Shown: positions 11,773-23,591 of the stretch, piece after piece
How positions within the stretch are numbered: the stretch's first letter is position 1
Layout of the letters: each line of letters opens with the position of its first letter
Assembly (NCBI RefSeq): GCF_000972845.2
Contig: NC_040018.1
Coordinates: forward strand, 20,233,868 to 20,297,867
DNA from: Larimichthys crocea
Taxonomy: Eukaryota > Chordata > Actinopteri > Sciaenidae
Direction of reading: 5' to 3'
Length of the DNA: 64,000 nucleotides
Notes under the pieces: model-generated
The model's database searches: none
What the model was told of the DNA's origin: nothing
The model's input: the letters and a program-made list of their open reading frames with translations, nothing else
Program-made: the position numbers and the translations under genes

Positions 11773-12704
11773 TAAAATCTCTTTCTCACCCCGGTGGGGG
11801 TGTCATCCTCAAGCTCGGGTCCTCTACCAGAGGCCTGGGAGTTTGAGGGTTCTGCGCAGTATCTTCGATGTTCCTAGGACTGCACTCTTATGGACTGAGG
11901 CTTCAGATGTTGTTCCTGGGATTTGCTGGAGCTACTCTCCCAGTTTGGGGGTTACTGCCCCATGTGCCCCCACTACCACGGGGACCACGCTACCCTTGAC
12001 CCTTGATACTTCTTAAGTTTCTCATGTTCCTTCATCCTGATGTTGGCGTCAGCTGGGATTGCCACATCTATCACCACTACCCTCTTCTGCTCTTTGTCCA
12101 CCACCAGTATGTCCGGTTGGTTAGCCAGGACCTGGAAGCTGAAGTCCCACAGAACCTTGGCCGTGTTGTTCTCAGCCACCTTTTGTGGTATGGCCCATTG
12201 GGATTTGGGTACTTCTATTCCATACTGGTTGCAGATGTTCCTGTATACTATCCCAGCCACTTGGTTGTGCCTCTCCATGTACACTGATCCATCTAGCATT
12301 TTACACCCTGCTACTATGTGCTGGACTGTCTCAGGGGCCACTTCCTCTATCTGACGGTGGTACATGCAATGTAGGGGTTTGTCCCTCCAGGTTGTCTGTT
12401 CCTCTGCACCCTCATCCGGGTTCTGCTGCCTGAGACATTCACTTAGCAGTTCATCCTTCGGGGCCATCCTTCTAATGTATTCTCGTATTTTCAATGTTTC
12501 ATCCTGGACCGTGGCCTTGACGCTCACTAGCCCTCGGCCTCTCTCTTTCTGCTTAGTGTATAGCCTCAGGGTGCTGGACTTGGGGTGAACCCTCCATGTA
12601 TGGTGAGGAGCTTTCTAGTCTTAATATCTGTGGCTTCTATGTCCTCCTTTGGCCAGTTTATGATAGCAGCGGAGTATCTGATGACTGGTAGTGCGTACAT
12701 ACTG
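11773..12704 (-). mobile_element. LINE 3' end with restriction-like endonuclease
   Basis: A 5'-truncated non-LTR retrotransposon on the minus strand. It runs from the last part of the reverse-transcriptase polyprotein (about 12704) through the endonuclease and the natural C-terminus (KLPGLW, stop at 11824-11826) to a short 3' UTR and an (AAAT)n tail. The endonuclease is the restriction-like type used by R2, R4/Dong and Hero-type LINEs, not the APE type of L1/L2. The truncation abuts a TA-rich array at 12705-12800, so the insertion boundary is blurred. I know closely related peptides as an abundant LINE family in fish, but I cannot give the exact family name. Confidence 0.8.
11824..12704 (-). 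pseudogene. RLE-LINE polyprotein C-terminal fragment (broken)
   Basis: The longest open part (11973-12527, 184 codons) has a PD at residues 138-139 (QPDILVVDKEQ), an aspartate at residue 154 in VVIDVA, and a downstream KEHEK (about 166-170). Together these fit a PD-(D/E)xK-like restriction-like endonuclease. Upstream, only the E..H....C half of the usual C-x2-C...H....C zinc knuckle remains (APETVQHIVAGC, residues 64-75). It joins directly to HCMYHRQIEEV, implying an in-frame internal deletion. Breaks: a frameshift near 12590 separates the upstream block (NWPKEDIEATDIKT) from the block containing LRLYTK; a deletion plus frameshift after YQG (residue 176) puts the C-terminal VVPVVVGAHGAVTPK block in another frame; and a TAG stop follows KLGE. 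It cannot make a working protein. Confidence 0.8.
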
Positions 12705-12800
12705 TATATATATCTATATATAGATCATCTATATATATATATATATATAATATCTATATATATATATATATATAATCTATTATTATATATATATATATTT
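12705..12800. repeat. TA-rich low-complexity array
   Basis: Alternating TA runs broken by ATC and AATAT units. Strongly self-complementary (ATATATAGATCATCTATATA near the left end). It sits exactly between the truncated LINE end and the DIRS-like remnant. Confidence 0.9.
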
Positions 12801-12978
12801 GCATGTGGGAGACTGACTTTAGCAATCACAAGTAATTTCTGATTTCTAACATTCATCATGAAGACTGGTTCAACTCAACAGAATCAACTGAAAAAAAGGC
12901 TGGACGGACCATAGGTTTTTTTCGTAAAGGCTTCAGCCTGAACTAAAGAATAGTTTGAACCATCCAATAAAAAGGGCA
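12801..12978. other. Probable 3' flank of the DIRS-like remnant
   Basis: Minus-strand sequence downstream of the recombinase stop codon. It includes the phrase CTATGGTCCGTCCAG, possibly part of the element's terminal region. No coding frame. Confidence 0.3.
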
Positions 12979-13260
12979 TCAGTCTGCTCCAGGTGAGTTG
13001 TCACCAGGCTGTGCACCAAGTACTGAATGAGACACCGAGCCAGCAGTCATGTCCTTAAGATACGATTGCACAAAGGCCAAGGTCAAGTACCAGGAGGCAG
13101 CCAGGCAGACGTCCTCCACTGAGACACCCCTGAAAAATGCCATTGAAGATTAGAGGCTCCTGGTGGAGTGTGCCCTAAGACGACTCATAACTCCTGTGGA
13201 CTGTGTCACAAATCCAATAAGTGAGCCACCTCAAATGTGACCACCATGGCAAACAAGCAG
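12979..13260 (-). pseudogene. DIRS/Ngaro-like tyrosine recombinase remnant
   Basis: Minus-strand translation gives RAHSTRSL, a stop, then SSMAFFRGVSVEDVCLAASW, then FVQSYLKDM and SVSHSVLG, ending at a stop at 12979-12981. This is the C-terminal signature of DIRS-type tyrosine recombinases: the H-x-x-R box (HSTR, 13159-13170), the GVS.E.(I/V)C.AA.W block, and the nucleophile tyrosine (13060-13062), followed by a valine/serine/histidine-rich end. Upstream, VCHGGH (13237-13254) fits the block that precedes the HxxR box by about 25 residues. The copy is dead: an in-frame TAA at 13150-13152, a TGA just after VCHGGHI, and a likely frameshift between (the alternative frame reads LTYWICDTVHRSYE, closer to the family). 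No reverse transcriptase or split repeats were found nearby. Confidence 0.65.
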
Positions 13261-13500
13261 CCAGCAGGTCACTGAACACTGCTGGACATTGGTGGTACCC
13301 AGAGAGCATCAAGTTTGTCCCCGTGTTGAGGAAACCCAGAACGTGGTGGGCTCTCAATGAGCAGGTTTGGTGTTTGCCCAGGTTAGGGCAGATTTGGGCA
13401 TAATCTGACATGCCCCTAATTGTTGAGGTAAGCGTGATGACCTCACCATGATGTGCTTCCCCCTTAGCTAATGTGATTTTGTGATTCATTCTCAGTTAGA
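13261..13500 (-). other. Possible upstream part of the DIRS-like remnant
   Basis: The minus frame at 13175-13489 (104 codons) overlaps the recombinase remnant and continues upstream without a domain that I can name. Given the neighbour it may be degraded element sequence, but this is inference. Confidence 0.3.
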
Positions 13501-13702
13501 GGAGGGATCAACAGCATTTATCTAACACAAAACAAATATTTGTATATTTTATTTGAAAATATCTGAAAGAATACATTATTCTATCTCTAATAAGCCATTT
13601 ATTATTTCACCATTTTACTTGATTCATTAATTCGCTATCTCATTTAATGTTTACCTTGAAAGCACTTAAATTTGCTCACCATGCTTTTCCCCTATCCACA
13701 CA

Positions 13703-13703
<1 letters not shown>
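13501..13703. other. Short non-coding stretch
   Basis: AT-rich, nothing seen. Confidence 0.4.

Positions 13704-13740
<37 letters not shown>
13704..13740. repeat. (AC)n microsatellite
   Basis: About 18 AC units. Confidence 0.95.
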
Positions 13741-13741
<1 letters not shown>

Positions 13742-15610
13742 TCATCTACATGTTTGTCACTGTCTGTTATTGTGTCCTAGTCCAGCCTGCTCTCACTTCC
13801 GGCTTGTCTGATACTTTCGCTAGGTCAGGGGCCCTCTGTCTCACTCAGTGTTTATCTGCAGAACATGTGCGATTGTAGGTAGGCCTATAGATTGTAGGTA
13901 GTGGGAGAGTGGAAGACTTTCCACTAGTTAATTGACTGTATGGCATTGTTCTTCCTCTCATGGACAAAAATGGGATAAAAAAAAAACAAAACAAATATAC
14001 TTGGGCGGCCATCAATATACCTAGGATGCCCACCTAAATAAAGCCTACAGTATGTGTGAAAAACACTGAATATTTGACAACTTCCTGCTTTATTGAATAC
14101 CAGACATTGATTAATGCAGGATGAACACTTTTAAGGGAAGGACAAAGAGGTGGTGGATAAATACGGTATATATGTATATCAATGTTTATTTATGAATGTG
14201 ATTATACAGCAGCTTCCTTTATTACTTTGCAGACTGGCAATCCCGGCGTGGGCTCTTGTTTTGATTTAATTAAATTGCTTTTAAAGCATTTCTTCAAGCT
14301 TATTATGTATATTCCTTTGGGGCTGTAGATGTGTCAGCAGATAAGGTGACTCCTATCTCCATTCTCCATTTTGCATCACATCAAGTTTTAATTGTCCAGA
14401 GTCTGGCTAAACAGACTTGAATGCTCACAGCTTGATGGATAGAATCAGAATTAGAGTATTGCTACATGATGGTGAGCCGCAGGTGACGTTAAACATCAGT
14501 CCTTACCCATCTGTGTTCAGGTGGTAAAGATAGAAATCTGCGCATGTTAAAGCACAGCTTGGTTGTCATCCTCCTTAGTGAGAAATTTGCAAAGAAGTGA
14601 TGTCTCCTCTTGCTCTACCTGTGCAAAGCGATGATTACCCCTGACTGTGACAGACTCTCTCAACCTGCATATAATCAAGAAGCAGCACTACTTATTAGGC
14701 AGGGCAGGTTTGGCAGTGCTTTAACAAGCAGGACTCCACTAGATACCGCAAACCCCAAAATCCATACCAGTCTAAACATCAAACCCACAATCAAATTAAT
14801 TCACCTTTGTTTCCTAATGCAAGTCCTCTGCATAAATTAGTGGTCTAATTAAAAAACATCATGGATACAAGTTTTGACAGCCAAAATTTACCAACATTTG
14901 GCAGGTAGTAGGTAGTTTCTTTCCCACTTTGCCTACTGAAAGTGTTTTTGACTCCTCAGCCAAATGCTTGAGTGGATTGGAGACTGCAGTATCTGGTCGA
15001 GAATGAGTCATCACAGGGGTCACGGTTGAGGCCTCTCTTGAGTCTGGGGTTGCGATCATAGGCTTTGGGTTAGGTTGCTCATCTAGTGGCTGATGGGGAC
15101 CATGGTGATCGATCCTCTGAGAGTGTATTGATCAGCTGAGACAGAGTTATTGTCTCTTCCCACTCTCATCCACTCCCTGTCCTCCACTCCCTTAGGACTA
15201 AACTGATGGGAAGTCTACTCTACTTTGTCCAGCTATTGATAGACACTCTTTTCTTGAGACTGTTGTCTCTGTCTGTGTGTGAATACAACCATTTCTGTCT
15301 ACTTACATGTCTGCCTGTGTCCTTCTCAGTATCTGTTCACCTGTCTCCTCATGCTACCAAGAGGTAGTATATTCAGGACTTTACAGGCTTTCGGTTGGCA
15401 ATAGTAATAAAGACACTGACACCTGAAATAAAATTTCACTTTGCAGAAGGAGCAAAACAATTGTAAAAGCTCTGTCTCATGTTTTATCTGTTTTATAAAA
15501 GTTTTACCATCTTTTTCTATTTTATTTCTCTTTTAATCATCGTCTTTTTTATATTGTGTCTTCTTTCTTGTCTTGTGATATGATGTGATGTCATGTGATG
15601 TTACATTATA
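13741..15610. other. Non-coding stretch
   Basis: No gene recognised. A direct repeat of the octamer GATTGTAGGTAG occurs at about 13872 and 13890. Small frames at 13845-14033, 14610-14840 and 14859-15059 have no domain. Confidence 0.45.
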
Positions 15611-15760
15611 ATGGTTGTCTGTCTCTATGTGTCAGCCCTGTGATGAATTTGCAATTTTCCACGATGTACCCCGCTTCTCACCCTAAGTCAGCTGGAATTC
15701 ATTCCAGCATTTCACGACCCTGATGAGGATAAGCGGTTACAGGAAATAGATGAATGGATG
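15611..15760 (+). mobile_element. L2-type LINE 3' tail, truncated
   Basis: Final segment of the same fish L2-type 3' region as at 9206-9435: TGGTTGTCTGTCTCTATGTG, CCCTGTGATGAATTTGC, GATGTACCCCGCTTCTC and GAGGATAAGCGGTTACAGG, with a GATGAATGGATG tail. Only about 150 bp remain. Confidence 0.75.
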
Positions 15761-18700
15761 TTATTTTATATTTTGAATTGTTGACTTTCCTTGCTTTTCT
15801 AAATTTTCTGCATGGGATATCATCCTCATAAAACACCACATGGTTATATGATCACACTGGTTCTGAACAACCCTAATTTACACCTCAATTAACTAAATAA
15901 TGAAAATGAAAAAAAAAGATTTTCCATTATGTTAAAAAACTAAAGCAACAAACACATTTTCGTTTATTATTTCAATTTATTACAGGTTACAACAGGCAAT
16001 TTGGGTAATAATGTTTAAGTTAGTTTTTTTTTACTTCTAATTAGATGGTTCATTTTGTTTAAGTGGAAAACTAATAGACTGTTAAAACAATATTCCTTCA
16101 TCATGTCAGAATTAAGAAACTAATTCCTAAACTATAAATCAGCTAAGTACGATAGAGAAGTTTTGTTTCCCCGAAGAATATGGTAGCCTGATCACTGAGG
16201 TTCATGTCGCTCATAGTCTTTGGAGTCAACATGGAGCTGTGCTTCCCAAAAAGCTACTATACTTTTTACTGTCCATTATCTGTCGCCTCTGAAGCCATTT
16301 CTCTTAAAGGGTCAGTACATAAAGATAGTTAACAAGACGTTATAGTTCCCACAAGACCGGTAAAACTGCATTACAGATATCAATATTATAGCATAAATAT
16401 TAACAGTTACAAGATGCCATTTGAAGGTGATCTGTTGATAGATAGTAAAGCTGGATAATGCAAGATTGATTTAAACATAGGGGTTACAGACTTTTATGCA
16501 CAAGACCTGATGGAAGTGAACAAATTGCTACATCACCTTCACCAATTATCACTACTCATAGTGGATGCGTCAACGCTCACAGGTGAGTAGCTTGGTCATC
16601 TCCCACTATTTATGGACCCCTATATCACCTTTTCTTAGTAAATACTTCAGTGAATTTTGCCCTCATTTACACAAAGATATTAGAAAAAACAGAGCTAAAC
16701 TTAATGCAAAGAGGTTACTTAACATAATTTTCATGTGTCCCATAGAAAATGAATAGGAGCGGACTTCTCACAACTTTCTGTAACTTTCTAAATCAGACGA
16801 TCCGACATTCACACCCACTTCACGCTGCGATTGGCTAGCTGTGAAGGTGGGACAGGAGACAGGGATTAAACTTGCTTGCTCTCTGTTTTCATTTTTGATA
16901 CAATTATTTCTGTCACTTTGTATGCGAACAACAATGTGCAACACTATGAATGTTATGAATCTTATGAGAGAGACTGTCTGACAATGTGCATACCTGTATT
17001 TAAACAAAGATCACGTCTCATTATGTCCCCCACCTTCGAGTGTATCTGCTCAGACCAACTAACACGTTTCACGTCTTAAGAACTAGTTGTGATTGGATAT
17101 TCCCTGGCTCTATCTCTGTCTTATACATATTAAGTAGTCACACATGCCACAATGTGAGAATATCCACATATATATGCAGAAGCATATTCTCATTGCTCTA
17201 AATGTTTGGCTCTATTCAACTACAAACAATGAATGCATTTGCAATGGTTTTATCTATAGAGTACATACGGCAACATACAGCAATAATGAGTAAAACCTGG
17301 GGCAGTATGGTTTCATCTGTTTATTTATCATCAGCTGCATATCAGCAGCTTAGCATATCACTGCAGGTAGAAGAAAGGAAGAAGGCAACTTAGATGAGTG
17401 AGAAAAAATATTATTGTTATAATTAGAAGCTGTAGAAAGAATAGAGGAATGGTCAGTAGTCACAATACTGCTACCTTTGTTCTTTGTTCTGGTGAGAGGT
17501 TGCATAAAAAGTTTGCTCTTCCTAATCTAGAACACATTTAAATTACAGTGTCTGTTGGAATATAGTTCACTAGTGAAGAGGAATAACAAATCAAAATATT
17601 CTGCAGTTGTTATTCTGGACATGTGCAGCATAAATTCATGAACAATGACTTCAACAGTAGCTACAAATGCAATTACAAAGGAGCTTGTCTCTGTACTTGT
17701 TATTTGCTGTGTTTTCTTGTAGACTTAAATATTGTTTTGATCCCAGTCAGAAAAGTATCTTTCATTGATGAATGTATGCTTGTTTTATTAAACTGAATAG
17801 CCATGGTACCACTGAAGTAGGTAAACATGGATTTTGTTAAATGTAAATGTAAATGGTTGGACGAGGTATGATTTAATGATATTTTCTTATTTACTCCTCT
17901 TCATTATCATTAAACATTCTTGATGGATGCATTTCCATGATGTCAAGTCCTGTCTCATTTGAATATTTACATTAGCACCTCCAAAATTAGCATGTGCATT
18001 GTATATTCATGAGTCGAGGAATACCGATAATGTATGTGTAACACAATCCACTGAATGGGTCGAAGAATAAGGTTCAGCAAAAGGTGTGAAAGAGGAGATG
18101 TATGCTTTCGGCACATGATGTGATCATCTGTGCTATCTTGTATTTGTTGGTGTAGGGCTGAGAGGCTCTCTGTGTGAGATGAAGGTGATATTTGTATGTG
18201 TGAGAGGCAGACAGCATTGGAGAAAGTGACAGTAGAGCACCATTGCTGCAGAGGGTGTACAGTTAGGACCTGGATGATAAATACCTCTTCCGTTTTATTA
18301 CATTGGAGCGGAGCCCTGGAACCTGCATGCGTACAGTGGAGGCACAGATTGATTCCTCTATGATGCTCTGCAACCTGGCAAACTTCCTCTCAGTGATGCG
18401 AATATTAATTATGTCCTTCATTCGCTTTTAATGTGAAGCTCTTCCAGCTGAAGATGACTTCTGAGGTGTACGTGTTGTTGTCGAGACAGGAGGGTTGCTT
18501 TCATCTCAAATGCTATTGTTCTTCCTCTGCAGAAGTCTACTCACACTCACTCACCTCTAAAACAATATTTCCACAATGTTGCACACATTACGTATGTGTG
18601 TCTATCCTTTTGTTAAAGGGCGCTGGAAGAAGAGGGGGGATGATGTCATCTACATCTACTAAAGGATTTTCTTTGCAGGTTATCTGCACAGTTGTCAAGA

Positions 18701-20258
18701 TAAACAGTGAGCTGGCTAAAGGCTAATGACAACTTCTAGCTGTATTATTCCAAGTGACAGGATGGACTTGCCTGAGTAACACTCAGTATATTGTATCATT
18801 AATGAGCATTAGTGTACAACAGCACTGCTCTGAAGGCGTAGCTGTCAATGTTACTGTAGTACAGGACTGTCACCCTCTCTAATGACCAGCAAAGCATCAA
18901 AATAATGCATGTAATATGGTCATGGCAAACAATTCAATTATGACATCTAGTGGCAAACAATAGAGCCACACATTTAAAGTGATATGCCACCCAAAATCTT
19001 TCGAGTGTCACTTATTCTCCCTGAGGCTTGAAAAAGATCCTTGACATAGTCACGTAAATGTAAATAGCTAAAACTACAGTGCAATTTTCACTGGGGAAAT
19101 CCACTAAAACTAAATGAATTCACTGATCACAGTGATGGTAGGACTGAGGGGATCTTCTCATATCTAATATTTATTGCCTCATTATGCATTGATATCGTCT
19201 ATCAGTATCTAAACCCTAATACTGTGAATTATTTTGTTCTTTTAGAATTACGCCTGTCTATCCTGCATTTTATTCCGTGTGTAAAAAACAATCTTTAGAA
19301 ATTATTTTTATTTTAAAAGCAATAAAAAATTTATAAAAATCACAAAGGAGGCAAGACCACGGACAAAGATATTATTATTATGGTGGTGGTGGTAAGCTTG
19401 TGTGTGTGTGTGTCAGTGTCGGGTTGTCGGGAAGGCCTCTCAGTGGTGTCCCACAGAGACCTGACGCTCTGAGGCATGACCAGGTGTCGCTGCGCCGGGA
19501 GACTGTCTGCACACTGTGCAGAATATTAACAAGCCTGACCACACACCTACAGAGACACACACACACACACACACACCGGCATTATTTCACATATTCAAAT
19601 ACTCCCACACGGTTGCCATGCATGCCTACACACTTCATACAAAAATTATGTGGAAACAAATACTGGATCTGTGTATGTGTGTACAACTTGAATCACGCTT
19701 TACACCTTTGGTACATAATGTCACACACACACAATAACATTTGCACATAAACATATTTTAATGTGCGTGCATGTGCACACCAACAAAAGTCAAGGATTAA
19801 GACAGAGGCCCACCCCGCCCCCACCACATTGCGATAATACAGTCGGGGGTTTTTCTTAGCTCTCGTTTTCTGCCTCTGATTGATGGAGGAGTGAAAAAGA
19901 ATAACAAAGATTTAGCTTTCCGCTGCCAAAAGGTTCCTCCAAGACATTTACTCACACATACACAGGAGGCGTCTTAGTAGGTACACTTATATGCATACAT
20001 TTAAAGGCAGATGGGGACACACATGGAGAGTTTCTAAGTATACACCCACACAAACGCACACAGAGATCAGACAAGGACTTAATAGGAATGAGGCTTTACA
20101 TATGCGGTATATATTTCTGTCTTAATATGTGTACAGAATGCGTATGTTTTATGTCAGAGGTATGTTCCTGTTATGTCTTACAGTGTTTTCATCATAGAGA
20201 AGCAGCATGACTTCATTAGAGCCAGAGGCAGCTAGCCACAGATTACATTAAACCCTAT
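15761..20258. other. Long non-coding stretch
   Basis: 4.5 kb with no gene recognised. Scattered short CA/GT runs occur (around 19396-19420, 19555-19575 and 19724-19733), and frames at 19378-19750 are simple-sequence artefacts. A segment starting near 18971 (TTTAAAGTGATATGCCACCC) resembles the left end of a fish mini-transposon, but I could not find the matching end. Confidence 0.45.
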
Positions 20259-20282
20259 GTGTGTGTGTGTGTGTGTGTGTGT
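20259..20282. repeat. (GT)n microsatellite
   Basis: Twelve GT units. Confidence 0.9.
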
Positions 20283-20943
20283 ATAAGCCTTCAAGCATAC
20301 ATGCACGTGTGCACGTGTACACTACAGCAGGCAGTGCTACTTGCTATATGTGTTTATAGATGTCAGTGTAAATCCCCCAGTTTGTAGGTTGGAATTACTC
20401 AACATCTTCCCATTTATAGAGCGATGGTGAGCTTAATGTCCCAGGATTATTTTTCCTTTAGATCCCTGTGTGAGTGTTTGATATGTAGACGGTGCTGTGT
20501 TGCACATGTGCTGTACCGTGTTCTTTGTTAGGTAATTGTATCGATTGCCATGCACGCAGCAAATGTGACCTATTTTAGAAGCTTTTCTCGCTTTGTTTGT
20601 AGCCTTTACCTGGGAACATAGAGATACACATTTAGATTGGGTAGGCGTTGGTCAAATGAAATAGCTCAAAACATGATGATATTTCATATATACATGCCAC
20701 ACATTGGCATACACTAACCAAGTACAATATTTGTATGCAGTTAACAGATAGAGCGGTATTTGCTAAGGCTTGGTAAGACAAATCCTACATTTGTGAGGAT
20801 ATAGTGTAGATTAAAGGGGTATTCTGCAAAGTATTGGAATTCCATAAAGCTGGGAGGACTCGTGAGGGAGAGATTAGCAAAATAAAAAGTTAAAATTGAT
20901 GCTGCAGTTCCTCGTATGGATTAAGCTCCGAGAATGCTGGTTC
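20283..20943. other. Non-coding stretch
   Basis: No gene recognised. It includes TTAAAGGGGTATTCTGCAAA near 20812, which again looks like the start of a fish mini-transposon. Confidence 0.35.
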
Positions 20944-20962
20944 CTACACTTCCCATAATGCA
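20944..20962 (+). promoter_or_regulatory. ZNF143/Staf-like motif
   Basis: CTACACTTCCCATAATGCA resembles the vertebrate ZNF143/Staf site (ACTACAATTCCCAGCATGC-like). In fish, such words also occur inside dispersed repeats, so occupancy is not implied. No transcription start is apparent nearby. Confidence 0.35.
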
Positions 20963-21954
20963 TAATATTGTCTTATGTTTGCCTGGCTCGTAAGCATCCA
21001 AAAATATTAAATTCAAAAACATATTATGGCCTTTTAAGTTGGTATGGCATTTGATGAATTTCACAGTTTTTGTTTTTAAGCATGTTTCTTGGTATTTATA
21101 TAATTTATAACATTTTTAGCTTCCAACCTCTAATGCACATTGTTCAAACCTTTGTATATATAAATGTGCAAATAATTAACTGAGTTAAATTTGTGAGCAA
21201 ACAGCTTACAGACACCCTGCAGGGTGGAGGATCTATGCCTACATGTGGATTTGGATGATGTCAGAGCCGATCTGCGCACCACTACCCCACACACACTTGG
21301 TGGAGATCTACAATCTTGAGTTCACTCTTCTTGTTTGATAGCTACGATACACAGTTACCCATGGTTCAAGATTCCTGGTTATCCTCTAGCAAACTAAAAC
21401 ACATCAGCCAAGACTAGAATAATGTGAAAGATGTCAAGAGTCAAGTTTCTCTCCTCTCCTGTTGTCATCATTTCATTTATCATCAGAGTGGGAGGAATTA
21501 ATTTGATCAGGATGGGCTTCATTTTCACTGTTCACTGAGTTCACTGGTTTCAGGTATGATTAGAAAACCTATGTAGATTTGAATGAGAGATGGTGTAGTA
21601 GGAAAACAAACATTTTCTCTTTTCCTTTTTCCATAATGTGTCCTGAGTACATTGTATGTATTTAATTTCAGTTTCCTGTCTGCCAAATGGTCCAATTGCA
21701 CCTCGTTCATAATATTCAAGCTATAGATTTAAAGCAAAGTAATGATTTCTACAGTAACAATGCCACCTGTTTCAGGCTTTAAGAGAAGCTTCTCTTGAAT
21801 GAATCTAAAGCTGTAAATCCTTCACAGAGTGGACGACCTCTCTGAGTCTCTTGGTGATTGAAAAGACAGATTGATGGCCTTACTGTCTCTGTTTTAAGGT
21901 ATTATTGATAGGAAGCTGTTCCCTCTCCACATTGATTTAGTGTGGTAGATGATG

Positions 21955-21958
<4 letters not shown>
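20963..21958. other. Non-coding stretch
   Basis: AT-rich, nothing recognised. Confidence 0.45.

Positions 21959-22028
<70 letters not shown>
21959..22028. repeat. (GT)n microsatellite
   Basis: About 35 GT units with a single GA interruption near 21998. Confidence 0.95.
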
Positions 22029-22030
<2 letters not shown>

Positions 22031-23089
22031 ATGTGCCTAATTGTACATTCATTTAGATTAAATCCAGATTCAGATTTTATACTTTTTATTTTCTTACTCT
22101 CACTTTAAATCAGCAATGATCCCAAATTTTTGTTTTCATCACGATGAAGAAGTATTTGTTTCAACTTTGAGTCAATTAAATATTTCACTGGACACTACAG
22201 TAAATCTGTAGTGCTGGTCTCCCATAAATGGTGGTTTGAACACTCACATCCAGTTGCCTCGAGCCGACATCAGTGGATTTACTGTTATGCTTACTGCTTG
22301 TGTTGACACTTTTGGAAATTTAATGATGCCAGACGGGGGATGTCATCGCCTGCAAAAATTCCCACATATCCTACTTACATTTACCTCTAAGAGGTTGTCA
22401 TAAATGTCTTTTTTTCAAGTTTGCAGTTCAGTTTGAATTTAACATCAGAAAAATCAGTTATGACATGAACGCAGCACTGGAGCACTCGAGCAGTCTTCTT
22501 CTGTAGCCATTGCTTATGCTAGTGGAAATAAGAGGATTGTGTTGGCCTTCTGGAAGCTCTCAGGGTTAAGTAAAGCTCTAAAGTTGAGGATAATCAGATC
22601 CTCATTGAAAATTATATCTTTTACAGTTGAAGAGTGAGCAGCAGAGGGGGAGCTTTAATATTAACGGCTCTATCAATAGACCCCCCCCCCCACCAAAGGC
22701 ATCCTGAAAGTCAGATACTGGGCCAAGGGTCAAGCATCGATTTTTAGCCCAACACCACCCTGGCTGCCCTGCAGGGGAATGATTAATGTCAATTCAATGT
22801 TTTGTGTCTTTTTAAATAAATCAGTCAGCACCACAGCAGCTTTAATACAGTTTAATAGTACCTATGGTTTTAAAGTAATTTCCCATAGACATAAAATGGG
22901 GCGTAAACACTCAATGTTTAGTTTGAGGAGATAAATAATGTATTTATGATAGCAGTTGGTTTAGACATTTCATCGTTCACGGTCTGTTTATTATCATATG
23001 ACAAGAAGCTATTGTTCAGCAAAGGTCAAGTGCCATTTTGCTGAATCGGCACAGATTGTGTTTCACTAACCCTGGACTTGACCTAAACC
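22029..23089. other. Non-coding stretch with poly-C tract
   Basis: Contains an 11-base C homopolymer at 22681-22691. No gene recognised. Confidence 0.45.
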
Positions 23090-23190
23090 GTGTAATGGAG
23101 GCTCAGTGGTTAGCTTAAAGCAATAAGGTCCTAAGGTTGAACATGTCCAGACTGGTATCTGTGGAGAGTTTCTTGTTTGGTCAGTTAACA
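23090..23190 (+). mobile_element. Degenerate L2/SINE-like 3'-region fragment
   Basis: GGCTCAGTGGTTAGC is followed by AAGGTCCTAAGGTTGAA, then CTGTGGAGAGTTTCTTG. These match, with substitutions, the fish phrase order 'GGCTCAGTGGTTAGC ... AAGGTCCTGGGTTCGA ... TGTGGAGTTTGCATG'. In full copies that order precedes the L2 tail blocks seen at 9206. The fragment is strongly decayed. Confidence 0.5.
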
Positions 23191-23509
23191 AACCCATATA
23201 GTTTTTACAGGCATAAATAACTGTAAAGAGAAGAGAGAATTGGTCTGATGCATTGCATGTCCTCATCCTATTGTACCTACTGTTGTTCTTTTCACCAATG
23301 CAAGTTGAGAAGTCAGTTTAATTGTAAAATAGACTGTGCATGTGTCATGCTAAATATAAGACCATGCTTCAAATATTGATATGTTTGATTTTTTTTATTA
23401 GATATGACACAATTGTTCCCAATATAACTGGAACTGTGATTTATCTTTGCCATGTGTTTAATTTGTGCCACTATCACTAATAATCCATGGCCTAATATCA
23501 GTGGTACTG
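23191..23509. other. Non-coding stretch
   Basis: Nothing recognised. Confidence 0.4.
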
Positions 23510-23591
23510 ATATATATATACATACATACATACATACATACATACATACATACATACACATATATATATATATGGGTGTGTGTGTGTGTGT
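23510..23591. repeat. Compound (TA)n(CATA)n(TA)n(TG)n microsatellite
   Basis: A TA run is followed by about ten CATA units, another TA run, and (TG)n after a GGG interruption. Frames reading MYVCMYVC come from this array. Confidence 0.95.

Noticed and set aside
12003..12588. Four overlapping plus-strand ORFs of 74-104 codons
   Set aside because: They are antisense shadows of the minus-strand LINE endonuclease frame, which has clear motifs.
18940..18960. CATCTAGTGGCAAA as a CTCF site
   Set aside because: Too few core matches compared with 41878 and 59278.
23098..23115. tRNA-like A-box words (GGCTCAGTGGTTAGC)
   Set aside because: No cloverleaf can be folded and no B box follows. The context fits the L2-type repeat region.
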